64,000 bases of DNA. Source: Luidia sarsii. Its lineage: Eukaryota > Echinodermata > Asteroidea > Paxillosida > Luidiidae. Positions 33,161 to 44,642 of this stretch are shown here, in pieces (position 1 is the first letter of the stretch; each line of letters starts with the position of its first letter). The notes below the pieces were generated by a model. The model ran no database searches. It had not been told where the DNA came from and saw only the letters and a program-made list of their open reading frames with translations. Both the position numbers and the translations under genes were made by a program. The stretch lies in assembly GCA_949987565.1 (NCBI GenBank), contig OX465104.1, positions 672,978 to 736,977 on the forward strand, read 5' to 3'.

Positions 33161-33720
33161 AGTCTGTTTGTCTGTTTGACAATCCATATAAACTGTTTTT
33201 CTGTCAAAATAAGGTCAAATCCGTCCAGCCAAAGTTCCTGGCATTCCAATGTAAAAAGATGTTCAACCACGTTTGTAAATAATCTATTGAAGTTGAATAC
33301 ATTGTGATATAAAACGATACACGTAGAAAAACAAAGAAAACCTGCACCCTCGTTTCAATTTTGTTTTGTTTTGTTTTAATTGAACAGAAATGGAACATTC
33401 AAACCCATAATTTTTTTTAATTTTTTTAGGAAGGGTGAAATCTTGTACTGCTTGTCCCTATTATTTTTGCTTTCCAATAGGGCATCGCAAGTTTTCTTTT
33501 CCATTTTTAATTTTAATTTTAATTTTATTTTGTTAACAAAACAAATTTCAAAGAATTATAAACATTGAAAGTACATGCGGAAGGCCAGATCCACTGCCTA
33601 ATATAGATACGAAAACAGTCAATGTCCAACCACTTCAGTCTAGATTTGCCATGTGCACCACTCAACCAATCATAGCGCTGCTCTCACCAGTCAACGCAGC
33701 CCTCTCCCATAGAAGGCTCT

Positions 33721-36480
33721 TCATGATTGGTCGACGAGTGAGTTCAGGAGTTTGATCTCGTCTGCATAGTCCAAGCCGTCCCTAAAAAAGGAAAGAAGAG
33801 AAGAAATCATCATAATATGATGATGATGCAGTTTCAAATCGTGGGGTAAACTGACTTAAAAGAAGAAAAACTTTGGCATAAAAGGTATGGGCATTCTGAC
33901 AAACTGTATTTTGGACTTGTGTAGAAGAGGTGGAAGATTGAGCCCAGTCATATGCCAGAGACAGAGCCAGAGCCAAAGACAGAGCCAGAGACAGAGTCAG
34001 AGCCAAATACAGAGCCAGAGACAGAGCCAGAACAAGAACAAGAGCCTGAGTAAGAGTCAGAACCTGAGCCAAAGACGTAGCCAGAGACGTAGCCAGAGAC
34101 GTAGCCAGCACCAGAGCAAGAGCCCTGTTGGTTTGACAAAACAACATGTGCTAAAATGACAGCTTGGCTGGTTCATGCCTTGTACTTGGAGAAACCTGCA
34201 TTGACTGTTCCAAGCAGTGTACTCTGCCTACCATCAGGAGAGAGTGATTGCACCTGAGTGATTGAATGGAGGCAAAAACATAGAAGAGAGGGGAGAAAAG
34301 CTACAAAAGAGGTAAGACTTTCTTGCTGTGGGGGACAAACAAGAAAGACTCAGTCAAGGCTAGGGAGACCACACCATTGTAGCATAATAAAGCAGGGTGG
34401 GAGAGGGTAACTCACGCGACGGGTGTCTCCAGAATCAGTGGGATGTTGTCAAACCGCGGGTCATTCATCAGACGCTTGAAGCCCTTCAGACCAATGTTGC
34501 CCCTGCCAATCTTCTCATGTCTGTCCAGGTGGCAACCAAGTTTGCCTGTGACGAAAAACAAATCCCAAAAATGAGTGCACATGAGTGAACAATTTCCCCT
34601 GGAATCTGTCATACAGACAGCTGCTGAGTTTGCCTGCGATAAAAATAAAGTCAAGTCATAGCTGAGTTCCTATCTCCTTTGTAGGGGTGTTGTGCAACTT
34701 CTCTCTGCCTTTGAGAAAGGTCCTGCTAGGATCGGAACGTCAGGCCCTCCTGATTTTGATATTTGCATTTTGGTCATTTTAGTCAGTACGCAGTGTGCAA
34801 GTGCTTTGCAGATTACTCAATTCAATTTCTTTCATGCTGTAAAACAGCCCAAGGGGTTGCAGCCTGCCATAACAGTATCATTGTTTGTCCTTTAACCTTG
34901 AAATCTGCCTTTGAGAAATGTCAGGCCCTCGCTATTGTTTGGTTAAACCTTGAAAGAACGATCTTCACCTTTGGAGTCATTCAGGTGGACGGCTACTAGG
35001 TACTGGAAGCCGATGACCTTCTCAAAGTCAGCCATCATTGCCTGGTACCCCGCCTTGGTGGAGAGATCAAAGCCTGGCACACAAAGCAAGCATAACAATG
35101 AGCACAGGTCGGGCACCACACTACAGGTTGTTAGAAGGGTGCAATGATTTTTGTCAATCCAAGAATTCTTGTTACTTCATTTACAGAATTTAGGGTTTCT
35201 TTTAGGAGAATGGTAAGAAGTTCATTCATATAGCTTTCCAAAACTGTGTGTACAGCAGATTGGCTCTTACGGGTTGGCTTTGTTCAGACATATTTTGCCC
35301 CAGAAGGAGTACGACTCTGATAAAGTGCCCGTAACTCTTCCAAAGAATGCGTCTTCACAGAGCCACACTCCATCTCGAAAGAGACGACTTATATGCTGCA
35401 ATGAGGGTTTGCACTGCTCGACATAATAAGCACTGAATGCCCAGTGCTTTGCGCGATGGCTGATGATAAACTTGGCATTCAATTCGTATTACATCCAGCA
35501 GGGCAAACCCTCATTGAATTACATTCTCCTTGACACAAACATCATGTTATATATCTATGACTTACATGGCATTACTGCAAACATTCCACTGTGTGCTTGA
35601 ATTGTGCAAACCTTCAAATCTTTTCCCAATGTTGTAGGTATTTTAGATGAATTTTTCGGGGGGGGGGAAGAGGTGGGCTAGGAATAAACACAATCCATCT
35701 CGAGGTTTCCTAGTAGACTCACCGGCTGCGAATGCGTGGCAGGTATCCAGGCAGACACCGATACGTGTCTTATCCTCCACTCTGTCAATAATACCCCTCA
35801 GCTCCTCAAACCGGCCACCCACCGTGTTGCCCTGGCGACTCATGTTCTCGATCACTACGGCAATGCATGATGGTAAGAAAGACACAACAATCTAAAAGCG
35901 TAGCAGATTTTTCCAAACGTTCCCATGGAAAAATATCACATGACAGAGTTCAGATACGTTTGAATCGGTTACATCAAAGGACATTCTTCTTGTAATAATT
36001 TGAAGCTGTGCAGGAAAAAAAAACACAGTCAAGTTGTTGGGCAAGTAGAACTGACCTGTCATGACCTTGTTTGTTTGTTTGTGCACCATGTTAATGGATT
36101 CTCCTATTTTGTCCAGACATTCCTCCAGTGGGATCTGTCCACACGTTGATCCTGCCAACCGAACATAAACATTAAAATGTGAATTTTTTTAGATTTGCAA
36201 ATTTGGTCATTTCAGTCAGCATAAAAGTTTGCAACATTCCAGTTTCCATAATTGCTTGATCACTTCAAGATGAGAAATGTGAATGGTACAAAAGGCATTG
36301 TAATCTGCCGTATGTGCAAATGATACAACAGCAGCAGAAAACTGCAACCACAGCAATAACAACACCAGTAACAAACAAACAAACAAACAACAACAACAAC
36401 AACACCAGTAACAAACAAACAAACAACAACAGCAACAGCAACAGCAACAACAACAGCAACAACAGCAACAACAACAGCAC

Positions 36481-36541
<61 letters not shown>

Positions 36542-36587
36542 CACAACAATAACAATGCCAGTAAGTAACAAACAACAGCAACAACAC

Positions 36588-36631
<44 letters not shown>

Positions 36632-38339
36632 ACAACAACATCAACAACAACCACAACAATAACAATGCCAGTAAGTAACAAACAACAACAACAACAACAA
36701 CACCAACTACAACAACCAGCAACAAACAAACAACAGCTTTCCTCTTTTTCACTCACCCGGGTGGAAGTTGTACCGCGTCAGTCCCAGCTTCTCGCATCGC
36801 CCAACCTCGTCGGCCAGTGCCGCCCGCGACTTGCGCAGCGTCTCAGGGTTGGGGGCGCCGCAGTTGAGCAGGTAGGAGCCGTGGGGCAGGACAAGGTGCG
36901 GCAGGAAGGCATGGCGCCTGCAGGCGTCGCGGAAGCGGCGGGCGGGTTCGTCCTCCAGGGGCTTGCCGACCCACTGACGCTGGGAGCGCAGGAAGAGCGC
37001 GAAGGCTCCGCAGCCTGAGGTGACTGCTCCTGAAACCGCATTCTCAAGGCCGCCTGTAAGACCATCACAACAACAACAGACGTCTATCACCTAGAAAAGA
37101 GTTCCTATCTGAGTACACGTACAAATTGCTAAGGGGATTTATGACCATCAGACCATCCCATTGAATAATAACAGCGAAAGTGCAGCACTGATTCCTGATT
37201 TGGACAACGGTTTGGTTTTTCACATGCCGTGGTGTCCGTAGTTTCCAAAAGAAGTCGTTATAAATGGGTTGAGAATAATGCCTTTGTTCGCGTCGGGTCG
37301 ACCAAAATCCTTGTTATAACCGGAGTCTCATCATGTACGTGCTCATAAATACACAAATATTGCTCGCTTACAATAGTGACATGCCTGAGCTAACCCTCAA
37401 CAAGACAAGATATGCCAGCTGAACACCCTACAGGGATGGGTCCAAAATCTAATCAAAGTAAAAATTGGCCTAAAAATTGTTTCTGCCAAGACTGTCTTAC
37501 ACTTATGTACCTGCAATGCTCATGTGTGCTCCCACAAACTTGGCCGACCTGAGTCCAATCTCCCTGGCCATCTTGAAGTCCTCCTCAGACTCTTCCTTTT
37601 TGACAGACACTCCCTCTTCCGCCTCCTCCTCCTCCTCTTCTTTCTTGGGGATGACTTCCTTGCCCTCACCTCTCTTCTCCTTCTTGGGCGACCTTTTCTT
37701 GGTAGCTTTCTTGACTCTTCCCTTGGACTCAGCGTTGGGTTGCAACAACTTCTTTCCCTCAGCGAGTGACCCTGTGACTTTTCCTCGTTTCTTCCTCTTC
37801 TCCGCCGGCAACTCTGGTTCCGTCTCGGTCTTCTTGGACCTTCTCTGGGCCAGTCTCTTTGTCACCGGCTCCCCTCCGTCTTTGTCCACGTCACCAACGC
37901 TGCCCTTAACGTCCGGAGCAGATTTTGAGGTTTTTCTCGCGTTCCTTATCTTGGAGTGGCTGCTTTCTTTTCCGATGCCGTTCGTCTCCGACTTCTTCTT
38001 CTTCGTCGTCGTCTCCTTGGTAGATTCTGCGGGTATCTTTGCAGACGGTCTCTTCCTGGCTCTCCTCTCTGCAGGACTGACGGCGCCCGTATCAACGTCG
38101 TCCTCTTTTTTCCGGGCCACCAATGAATCGGCCACCCGCACCGATTTGCGGACTTTGACGGCTGTCGTCGGCTGCTCCTCTGCGGAAGCGTCCTCTCCGG
38201 CCGTTTGCCCTTTGACCTTCCGGGCCAAGCCTCTCCTGGCCGTCACCTGCTGGCCCCCGGGATGACGAAGGGCGCCCTCCTTCTCATTCGCGATTTCCTC
38301 GTCGTCAAGAGTCTTTCGGGTTCTCCTCCCAGACTTCAT
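33721..38339 (-). CDS. APN1: Endonuclease IV (Apn1/Nfo family) AP endonuclease with long basic N-terminal extension (complete, 7 exons)
   Basis: Base-excision-repair enzyme that cuts DNA 5' to abasic sites using three zinc ions. Exons in reading order: 38339-37511, 37053-36757, 36151-36056, 35854-35723, 35073-34969, 34545-34416 and 33781-33721. Every junction is AG/GT with matching phase, giving about 549 residues. Residues from about 268 on form the TIM-barrel domain, starting [12 protein letters not shown]. All nine metal-ligand positions known in E. coli Nfo are present: [38 protein letters not shown] and LILET. The first 265 or so residues are a lysine/glutamate-rich, low-complexity extension with several NLS-like clusters (e.g. 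[17 protein letters not shown]), absent from bacterial Nfo. An in-frame upstream Met at 38387 would add 16 residues; 38339 (MKSGRRTRK) is preferred. It is convergent with the coiled-coil gene. Confidence 0.93.
33948..34135. repeat. CAGAGCCAGAGA hexamer-type repeat
   Basis: Degenerate AGCCAGAGACAG repeats in the last APN1 intron; source of short phantom ORFs. Confidence 0.85.
34703..34800 (+). mobile_element. Hairpin-family half element
   Basis: CTCTGCCTTTGAGAAAGGTC through the long arm TCATTTTAGTCAGTACGCAG; the short arm is missing. A smaller fragment follows at 34903-34935. Confidence 0.65.
35285..35565. mobile_element. Dispersed repeat families 4 and 5 joined
   Basis: Family-4 blocks (AGAGCCACACTCCATCTCGAAAGAGACGACTT) run into GAGGGTTTGCACTGCTCGACATAATAAGCACT and end with GCAGGGCAAACCCTCATTGAAT, which is inverted relative to the GAGGGTTTGC block. 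This looks like one foldback transposon. Relatives at 48138-48245 and 61340-61400. APN1 intron. Confidence 0.6.
36328..36735. repeat. (CAA/CAG)n microsatellite
   Basis: About 400 bp of CAACAACAG units with ACAAACAAAC inserts and a roughly 110-bp higher-order duplication (CAACAATAACAATGCCAGTAAG occurs twice, about 36540 and 36653). It ends 20 bp before the donor side of the APN1 exon at 36757. Confidence 0.95.
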
Positions 38340-38565
38340 CCCACCAAACACCGATCCTTGGAAGTCAGAGAGAGATGTGCCAGTCAATCCTCACACCTCG
38401 TCTCCCTAGATCAGTTGGGTTTTTTTTGGTAAAGAAACAATAAAATAAAAAGTAATATCTAACATCCCAAATTGCTCACTGCCTAAATTACCCAAATTAT
38501 ATACATCTCAAATAATTTTGGGGTCTGATGTTTTCATGATTTCTTTAATAATAATTTCTACTATC

Positions 38566-38880
38566 AGTGATATACACAAATTTTGCAAACTGCTTACTGA
38601 CTAAAATTACCAAAATGCAAATCTTAAAATTTAGTGGGCCTGACGTTTCGATCCTTGCAGGACCTTTCGCAAAGGCAGAGTGACAAGGACAAAACAGATA
38701 CATGTACACGAAGGAAGGGGCGGGGGTGAATAGGACATGGATGAAAAACAAAGGACAAAGAGTGAAAGCTGGTAGGGAGAGATCAAAGAGAAGGGCAAGG
38801 AGTAGGGTAGGGATTAGTGAGAGGAGGGGGAAGATCAAAGAGAGAAGTGTGGAGGACTGAACACAAAACTAGCAAAAACT
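38566..38880 (-). mobile_element. Hairpin-family element with extended internal body
   Basis: Long arm GTGATATACACAAATTTTGC and core GACGTTTCGATCCTTGCAGG, followed by CAAAGGCAGAGTGACAAGGACAAAACAG and an A/G-rich body to about 38880 instead of the inverted arm. It probably represents the longer parent form. It lies upstream of the APN1 start codon. Confidence 0.65.
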
Positions 38881-39744
38881 AGCATATCACTTTTCTTATT
38901 TGTTCAGATTAAGAAAAAAATGTCAGCCCTCCAAAAAATGATGGTACAATAATTATTGTCAATAGTTAGGCCTACTGTACTGAGAACTGACACTCACACT
39001 GTTGTACAACTACAACATTACACAAGTCTGTACTGACTGTCACTGTCACTGTCAGAGTGTCACTGTCAGTGTCGCTGTCACTGACTTACTAGTATAACTA
39101 TAAGTGTCAGTGTTGAAATAAATTGTGTCAATATAATTTTTAAAAACCACCCTTCACATCTTGAAAAAAAACAACCTTCAACTATCATTTGATGACGTAA
39201 ATAAATATGAATGATCAGGTTCCACCACGATCTCAACAACTTTAGAAATATGTCATTAAAAACTTACTCGTTTCCACTGACGCTGGTTACAAGACGATCT
39301 GTAACCACATGTTGCATGTGTACACTTTTTAATAACCCACCACTAGTGTCAAATAGCGCCCTCATCGTCCACACTCAGCATCACTCAGTAACTGTCTACA
39401 TCTTTTATTAATTACCAAATTAGATAACACTAAGCTGCCTGTCATTTGAAGAATGCTAAAGCTCACCTTCACTTACTGACCTTATGTACAGGCTGGGTCA
39501 TCAAATCACAATTTGTCCCCATTTTTCGGGTGAAATTTCACAACTTTCCGCCTGTGATCGTCCCATCCACGCATGAGGGCGCACTCACGAACTTGCCCGA
39601 CAAAGTTTGACAACAACAACCTGCCGTGGAATCCTGACCACAACCAAACATCGCACGCACCTGTACCGTGTCGGGCCCTTCATGAAAAGACCACCAAACT
39701 TCGCTTGGAATATTAATTATATCCCTTTTCCCCATGAAGGCCGA

Positions 39745-39845
39745 ATGCGGTCAACCGTGGAACAGGGTCTATCAGTGGCCTTCTCCGGAGTGTTTCTGAG
39801 TGGTGTTTTATTCGTTTGGTTTCGGAGAGCCGAAGAGAAATACAG
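39745..39845 (+). CDS. Candidate short first exon with one transmembrane segment
   Basis: ATG 39745 gives MRSTVEQGLSVAFSGVFLSG followed by VLFVWFRRAEEKYR and then a possible donor (TACAG/gtagta). The frame is open upstream, with another Met at 39682. The product would be one hydrophobic helix followed by positive charges, typical of a small type II or mitochondrial membrane protein. It lies in a GC-richer interval between the divergent APN1 and claudin-like starts. No second exon was identified, so it could be 5' UTR of the 40019 gene or chance. Confidence 0.3.
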
Positions 39846-40018
39846 GTAGTATCGCTTCCCCAAATTGCCAAAACTAAAGAATCAAGTGGATCACCACAGC
39901 ATCGACCAGCCAGCCTACTTTGCAACGCAGCTTTGGGGGTATCGTCCCTCTTCTAAACGGTGCTTTTATCGTCTTGGTCGTTGGTACCAAGCCTCGATTT
40001 CTCTTTTTTGGGACGACC

Positions 40019-40334
40019 ATGGCGTTCGGCAAGACCTCCACCCTGCTGATAGCTCTCTTTGCGGGCTTCGCTGCGCTGATCGTCAGCATAGTGAGCCTAG
40101 CCACGCCGTACTGGACCCAGGCATCCTACTCGGGGCGAGTCAGGGACTACTTCATGCCCAATGACACCCTGATCCAGGCACCCATGCCCCGCCTACTGGT
40201 CCGCAATCGCGGCCTGTGGAACTACTGCCACTACGTTCTCAACGGGGACTACCCCGTGGCTGAGGACGATTTGGACTTAACCGTTACGGGCACGACCGAA
40301 ATGCCCCGAAATAACACCGGTGAACCCCCGGATG
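40019..40334 (+). CDS. Claudin/PMP22-superfamily-like membrane protein, first coding exon (partial)
   Basis: ATG 40019 opens 105 codons and ends at a consensus donor (GATG/gtaagt) in phase 1. The N-terminus MAFGKTSTLLIALFAGFAAL continues with a hydrophobic stretch to SLATPYW, a plausible first transmembrane helix. A polar, probably extracellular segment follows, with NRGLWNYCHYV, resembling the W...GLW..C signature of the first extracellular loop of claudins, TMEM114/235 and calcium-channel gamma subunits. NNTG is a possible N-glycosylation site. The second loop cysteine and TM2-4 must lie on later exons, which I could not find in the remaining 23 kb. The frame is also open upstream to an ATG at 39920, but the Met next to the hydrophobic helix is preferred. 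Family assignment is tentative. Confidence 0.6.
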
Positions 40335-40533
40335 GTAAGTTCATGCATAGACTTTGTCTTGGACCCTTACATTAATTGCCTCAATTTTGTTTTAAAAGAG
40401 GTGATTGTAAGGGTCCAAGTTATTTGGACTAGCATAGACTGTTTGCTAGTTGCGGTAACCCTCAACCCTCATCCTGAAGGTTTAGGGTTACGGTTACCGC
40501 AACTACCGGTAACTGTTTACTTGCTCTCTATGG

Positions 40534-40671
40534 TCTTAGTCCGAGTAACTTGGACCCGACAAGTCGCCCTTTTTTTATCGAAATTTGAAATTTGGAGGGT
40601 CACCCGACCCTCCAAATTTCAAATTTCGATAAAAAAAGGGCTACTTGTCGGGTCCAAGTTACTCGGACTAC
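40534..40671. mobile_element. MULE-like palindromic MITE with 9-bp duplication
   Basis: TAGTCCGAGTAACTTGGACC to GGTCCAAGTTACTCGGACTA, almost perfectly palindromic over its whole length. Flanked by CTATGGTCT on both sides (left copy 40525-40533, right copy about 40672-40680). Same family as 24831. Confidence 0.88.
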
Positions 40672-40679
40672 TATGGTCT

Positions 40680-40850
40680 CAAGCCTTGTTCGCACTTGAA
40701 TTTTTTGGGAAACTAAGTTAACTTAACGAGGAAATGGGTAACTTGATCATTTTAATTAAATTTTAAGTCCAGTGTGAAAAGCCCATGAAGTTTTCCTCCC
40801 AGGTAACTGACCCGGCTCAAATGGGTAATTTAACCGTTCGACTGATGGCC
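40680..40850. mobile_element. Foldback MITE related to 10384
   Basis: CAAGCCTTGTTCGCACTTGA, AATGGGTAACTTGATCATTT, TTTTAAGTCCAGTGTGAAAAGCCC and GAAGTTTTCCTCCCAGGTAA match the 10384-10746 element block for block. Confidence 0.65.
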
Positions 40851-40867
40851 AGAGCATCATGGTGGAA

Positions 40868-41330
40868 ACATTTAGGATGTTTCCACTACACCAAATAAAT
40901 ACATTATTTAAATCGTAATTTGAATCGCTATTTTTTTGCGTGTGTGCACACAATAAATGTGATTATTAGTGCGATTTGAATCCCGATTCAGACTCCACTA
41001 AGTGTGAGACTTTTCCCAAATAATCGCATTTATTTGTGACAAAGTGTGTGTGGAAACGCTCCACTGAATCGCACCGGGTTTTTTAATCCCACAATGCACC
41101 GCTCACGCTCTGATTGACAGGTAGTGCTGTGCTTGTTTATATGTCTCCCTGCATGGGCCACCCTCAAAAGGACACGCCCACCATTTGACCACAACTGCTA
41201 ACCACAATGGGCTTGTGATGTTATGGGACGCAATTTTTTTTGCCTGTGTGGGCACGACCAAAATAAAAGGGTTTTGAATTGCGATTCAAATTGCAATTAT
41301 TTTCCTAGTGGGAACAGCCCTGTTGAGTTT
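40868..41330. mobile_element. Probable foldback element around GCGATTTGAATC/GAATTGCGATTC
   Basis: AGGATGTTTCCACTACACCA at the left and TTTTCCTAGTGGGAACAGCC at the right are imperfectly inverted. Internal AATCGTAATTTGAATCGC and TTGAATTGCGATTCAAATTG are also mutually inverted. Confidence 0.5.
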
Positions 41331-42179
41331 TCACTCAGAATGGCTCTCTTGCCCAAAAGGTTATTCAGGAACGACCTCTGGCAGAATTACCTTTCGGGCA
41401 AGAGAGCCGCCAACACGTGATGACAATTGGCCAATCAGCAAGCGACCGGCAGAATAGCATTTGCAGGAAGCATACCATTGCTTCTGACTGGTACCCCCAC
41501 CTTGGCAAAGATAGGGGCCCAATGTCATTATTATTCATTCATTAATTAAGACAAATTGGATAATCTTGGAAGAGTGTTGAACACTATCATTCATTAAAAC
41601 ACTATTAGAACACTATTTATAACCTATTGAAAGTATAAATGAGGCAGATACACACATACATGTAGCAGACAATAGAGAATGAAAGAAAAGATAGCTGACT
41701 ATGAAACCACCAACAAGACCTAAGAAACACGTTGGCATGATAATTGAAGGTAGAGCCACTTTTAAAATCAGAAAAATCTGCTAAGCTGTTTAAGCATGAA
41801 ATTTCTTCCTGGGTTCCAACAAGATTAATACATGTACATGCATGTATGCCTATTCATAATCCACAAGATACTTGTTGGGTATGACTTGACTTGCATTCAA
41901 GTTATACTGGTTGCTTAGCGTGAATTACAAATTTATGGATATTTAATGACCGGCAGTCAGAGTTTGTCAAGAGAGGCTTTTCACTCTCAAGTAAATATTT
42001 TGATGCTTAAGTGGATTGGGCCAAGGTGACTCGAAACACACCCAATGATTATTTGGAAAGGCTGCTAATGCTATCTAAGCTATGGCATTGGCAAGAGTGC
42101 TGGTACACAAAAACCGGTCTGCCCAAATTTTCTTTGCCATCTTTCAAAACTGTTCATAGATTCCCAGTCAGTTTCTCCC

Positions 42180-43420
42180 GAAATTTGTTTATATCCCTAA
42201 CGTTCCCCAACCTCACAAAATCCGACACCAGGTTTTGTTGGAATTTGTTGGATTGGGTACCCCAAGGATAGCATACTGCTGAGCACTGAATTTTGTTGGA
42301 GTTTGTTGGATTATGTACCAATGGCCCAGGGAGACTCTGTTGGAGTTTGTTGGATTAGGTACCAATGGCCCAGGAAGACACTGTTGGAGTTTGTTGGATT
42401 AGGTACCAATGGCCAAGGGAGACACTGTTGGAGTTTGTTGGATTATGTACCAATGGCCCAGGGAGACTCTGTTGGAGTTTGTTGGATTAGGTACCAATGG
42501 CCCAGGAAGACACTGTTGGAGTTTGTTGGATTATGTACCAATGGCCCAGGGAGACTCTGTTGGAGTTTGTTGGATTAGGTACCAATGGCCCAGGAAGACA
42601 CTGTTGGAGTTTGTTGGATTAGGTACCAATGGGCCAGGGAGACACTGTTGGAGTTTGTTGGATTAGGTACCAATGGCCCAGGGAGACTCTGTTGGAGTTT
42701 GTTGGATTATGTACTAATGGCCCAGGGAGACACTGTTGGAGTTTGTTGGATTATGTACCAATGGCCCAGGGAGACACTGTTGGAGTTTGTTGGATTAGGT
42801 ACCAATGGGCCAGGGAGACACTGTTGGAGTTTGTTAGATTAGGTACCAATGGCCCAGGGAGACACTGTTGGAGTTTGTTGGATTAGGTACCAATGGGCCA
42901 GGGAGACACTGTTGGAGTTTGTTGGATTAGTGTACCAATGGCCCAGGGAGACACTGTTGGAGTTTGTTGGATTAGGTACCAATGGCCCAGGGAGACACTG
43001 TTGGAGTTTGTTGGATTAGGTACCAATGACCCAGGGAGACACTGTTGGAGTTTGTTGGATTAGGTACCAATGACCCAGGGAGACACTGTTGGAGTTTGTT
43101 GGATTAGGTACCAATGGCCCAGGGAGACACTGTTGGAGTTTGTTGGATTAGGTACCAATGGCCCAGGGAGACACTGTTGGAGTTTGTTGGATTAGGTACC
43201 AATGACCCAGGGAGACACTGTTGGAGTTTGTTGGATTAGGTACCAATGGACCAGGGAGACACTGTTGGAGTTTGTTGGATTAGGTACCAATGACCCAGGG
43301 AGACACTGTTGGAGTTTGTTGGGTTAGGTACCAATGACCCAGGGAGACACTGTTGGAGTTTGTTGGATTATGTATTGTACCAAATGGTGAGTACATCTGC
43401 CACACACTCCAACACCTGAC
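42180..43420. repeat. 44-bp satellite (GTTGGAGTTTGTTGGATTAG...)
   Basis: About 24 tandem copies of a 44-bp unit (GTTGGAGTTTGTTGGATTAG, GTACCAATGGCCCAGGGAGA, CACT) between 42290 and 43375. The left flank (AACGTTCCCCAACCTCACAA ... GGTTTTGTTGGA) and right flank (GTACATCTGCCACACACTCC..ACACCTGAC) recur next to each other at 48352-48502 with no array between them. Confidence 0.96.
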
Positions 43421-43739
43421 CAGAAAATGACCAAGAGCTTGTGAGTAAAGTAATCTCACCCACGAAAGCAGTGTAGTGCACTGTTACACACTCTGACACC
43501 TGACCAGAACATGCCATAGCAGACAAATTGTGGCATTTTGTTGGGTTGGGGACAAACCCCCTGTAGTCATGCAACAATGCATAATACACATCTGTACCCA
43601 ACCTAACAAAATCCAACACGTGCAGACTGTTGGATTCTGTGAGGTTAGCTACCAATGGGTTCCTAATTTCTGCCCAAATTTTGGATTTTGTTGGGATAGG
43701 TATGCTTCCTAGTTCCTAGTGAAAGAGCCTAGGGGGTTG

Positions 43740-43795
43740 GGGTTGCCTTTGAGAAAGGTCCTGCTAGGATCAAAACGTCAGGCCCACTAAATTGG
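43740..43795 (+). mobile_element. Hairpin-family half element
   Basis: TTGCCTTTGAGAAAGGTCCT to CGTCAGGCCCACTAAATTGG. Confidence 0.6.
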
Positions 43796-44466
43796 GATGA
43801 GGTTAATTTAGAAAAAGCACAGATTACAGCGAGTCATATCCATGACTACTTTAGAGCCACTGTGGCCCACGTTTTCCTCAGTACTTTTTTTTTTTTATAA
43901 CAGCTTAAAAGTGAAAAAAATGCAGGCATTATTAGTACATGTATACATCCCTCTGCCCACGCACTTCCGGATTTAACTAGTCACACAAAATACACTGGTA
44001 CATTACATGTGTGTAGCCTACATTTACATTTGCTACGAAATTCAAGGAGCATGTACACTGTAACTAATGCCCACTCACGCTCTCTGAATGTGCTGTAAAT
44101 GGTACTTTTCCCCCCTATGCTAGCCTGTCTAGAGAGTAGTATCTACATGTAGGTCCTATACATGTACATACTATAGCAGAATTTTCAATTCACTGTCTAC
44201 ATCTTGTACATGTAGCTACTAGCTAGTGTCATTCAGACCCAACTGCTAGCAGCAAACGTCCCTCTTCATGACTGTTCCATTTTTAACTCAAAACAAGTAA
44301 CAGTGCTCCTGCGCAATGCACTGAAGCTAGCACTACATTTCAGCGGTTAAAAAAATCCCGGGGCAAACGTGAATAGGTAGAAATATGGAAGCGGTTAAGG
44401 GTATCTGGCATGATCTGTTAGTGTCGCATTCAGAACTTTCCAGTGACATAATTTTCTACAGAAAAG

Positions 44467-44642
44467 TGAAATGTTGCAAACTGCTTACTGACTAAAATTA
44501 CCAAAATGTAAATCTCAAAATTTAGTGGGCCTGACATTTCGATCCTAGCAGAGCCTTTCTCAAAGGCAGAGGGACAAGGACAACTCTGCCTTTGAGAAAC
44601 GTTCTGCTAGGATCGAAATGTCAGGCCCACTAAATTTTGAGA
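44467..44642 (-). mobile_element. Hairpin element, 14-bp target duplication
   Basis: Long arm TGAAATGTTGCAAACTGCTT (slightly deleted end), core with both arms around 44585, and short arm end CACTAAATTTTGAGA. Perfect 14-bp direct repeats TTTCTACAGAAAAG at 44453-44466 and 44643-44656. Confidence 0.88.

Noticed and set aside
36265..36756. Poly-Val/Leu and poly-Asn/Gln frames
   Set aside because: CAA/CAG microsatellite in an APN1 intron.
37477..38265. 262-codon plus-strand Ser/Leu-rich frame
   Set aside because: Antisense shadow of APN1 exon 1; the minus strand joins in phase to the Nfo domain.
42290..43375. CRISPR-like regular repeats
   Set aside because: Units are contiguous with no unique spacers and the genome is eukaryotic; a satellite array.
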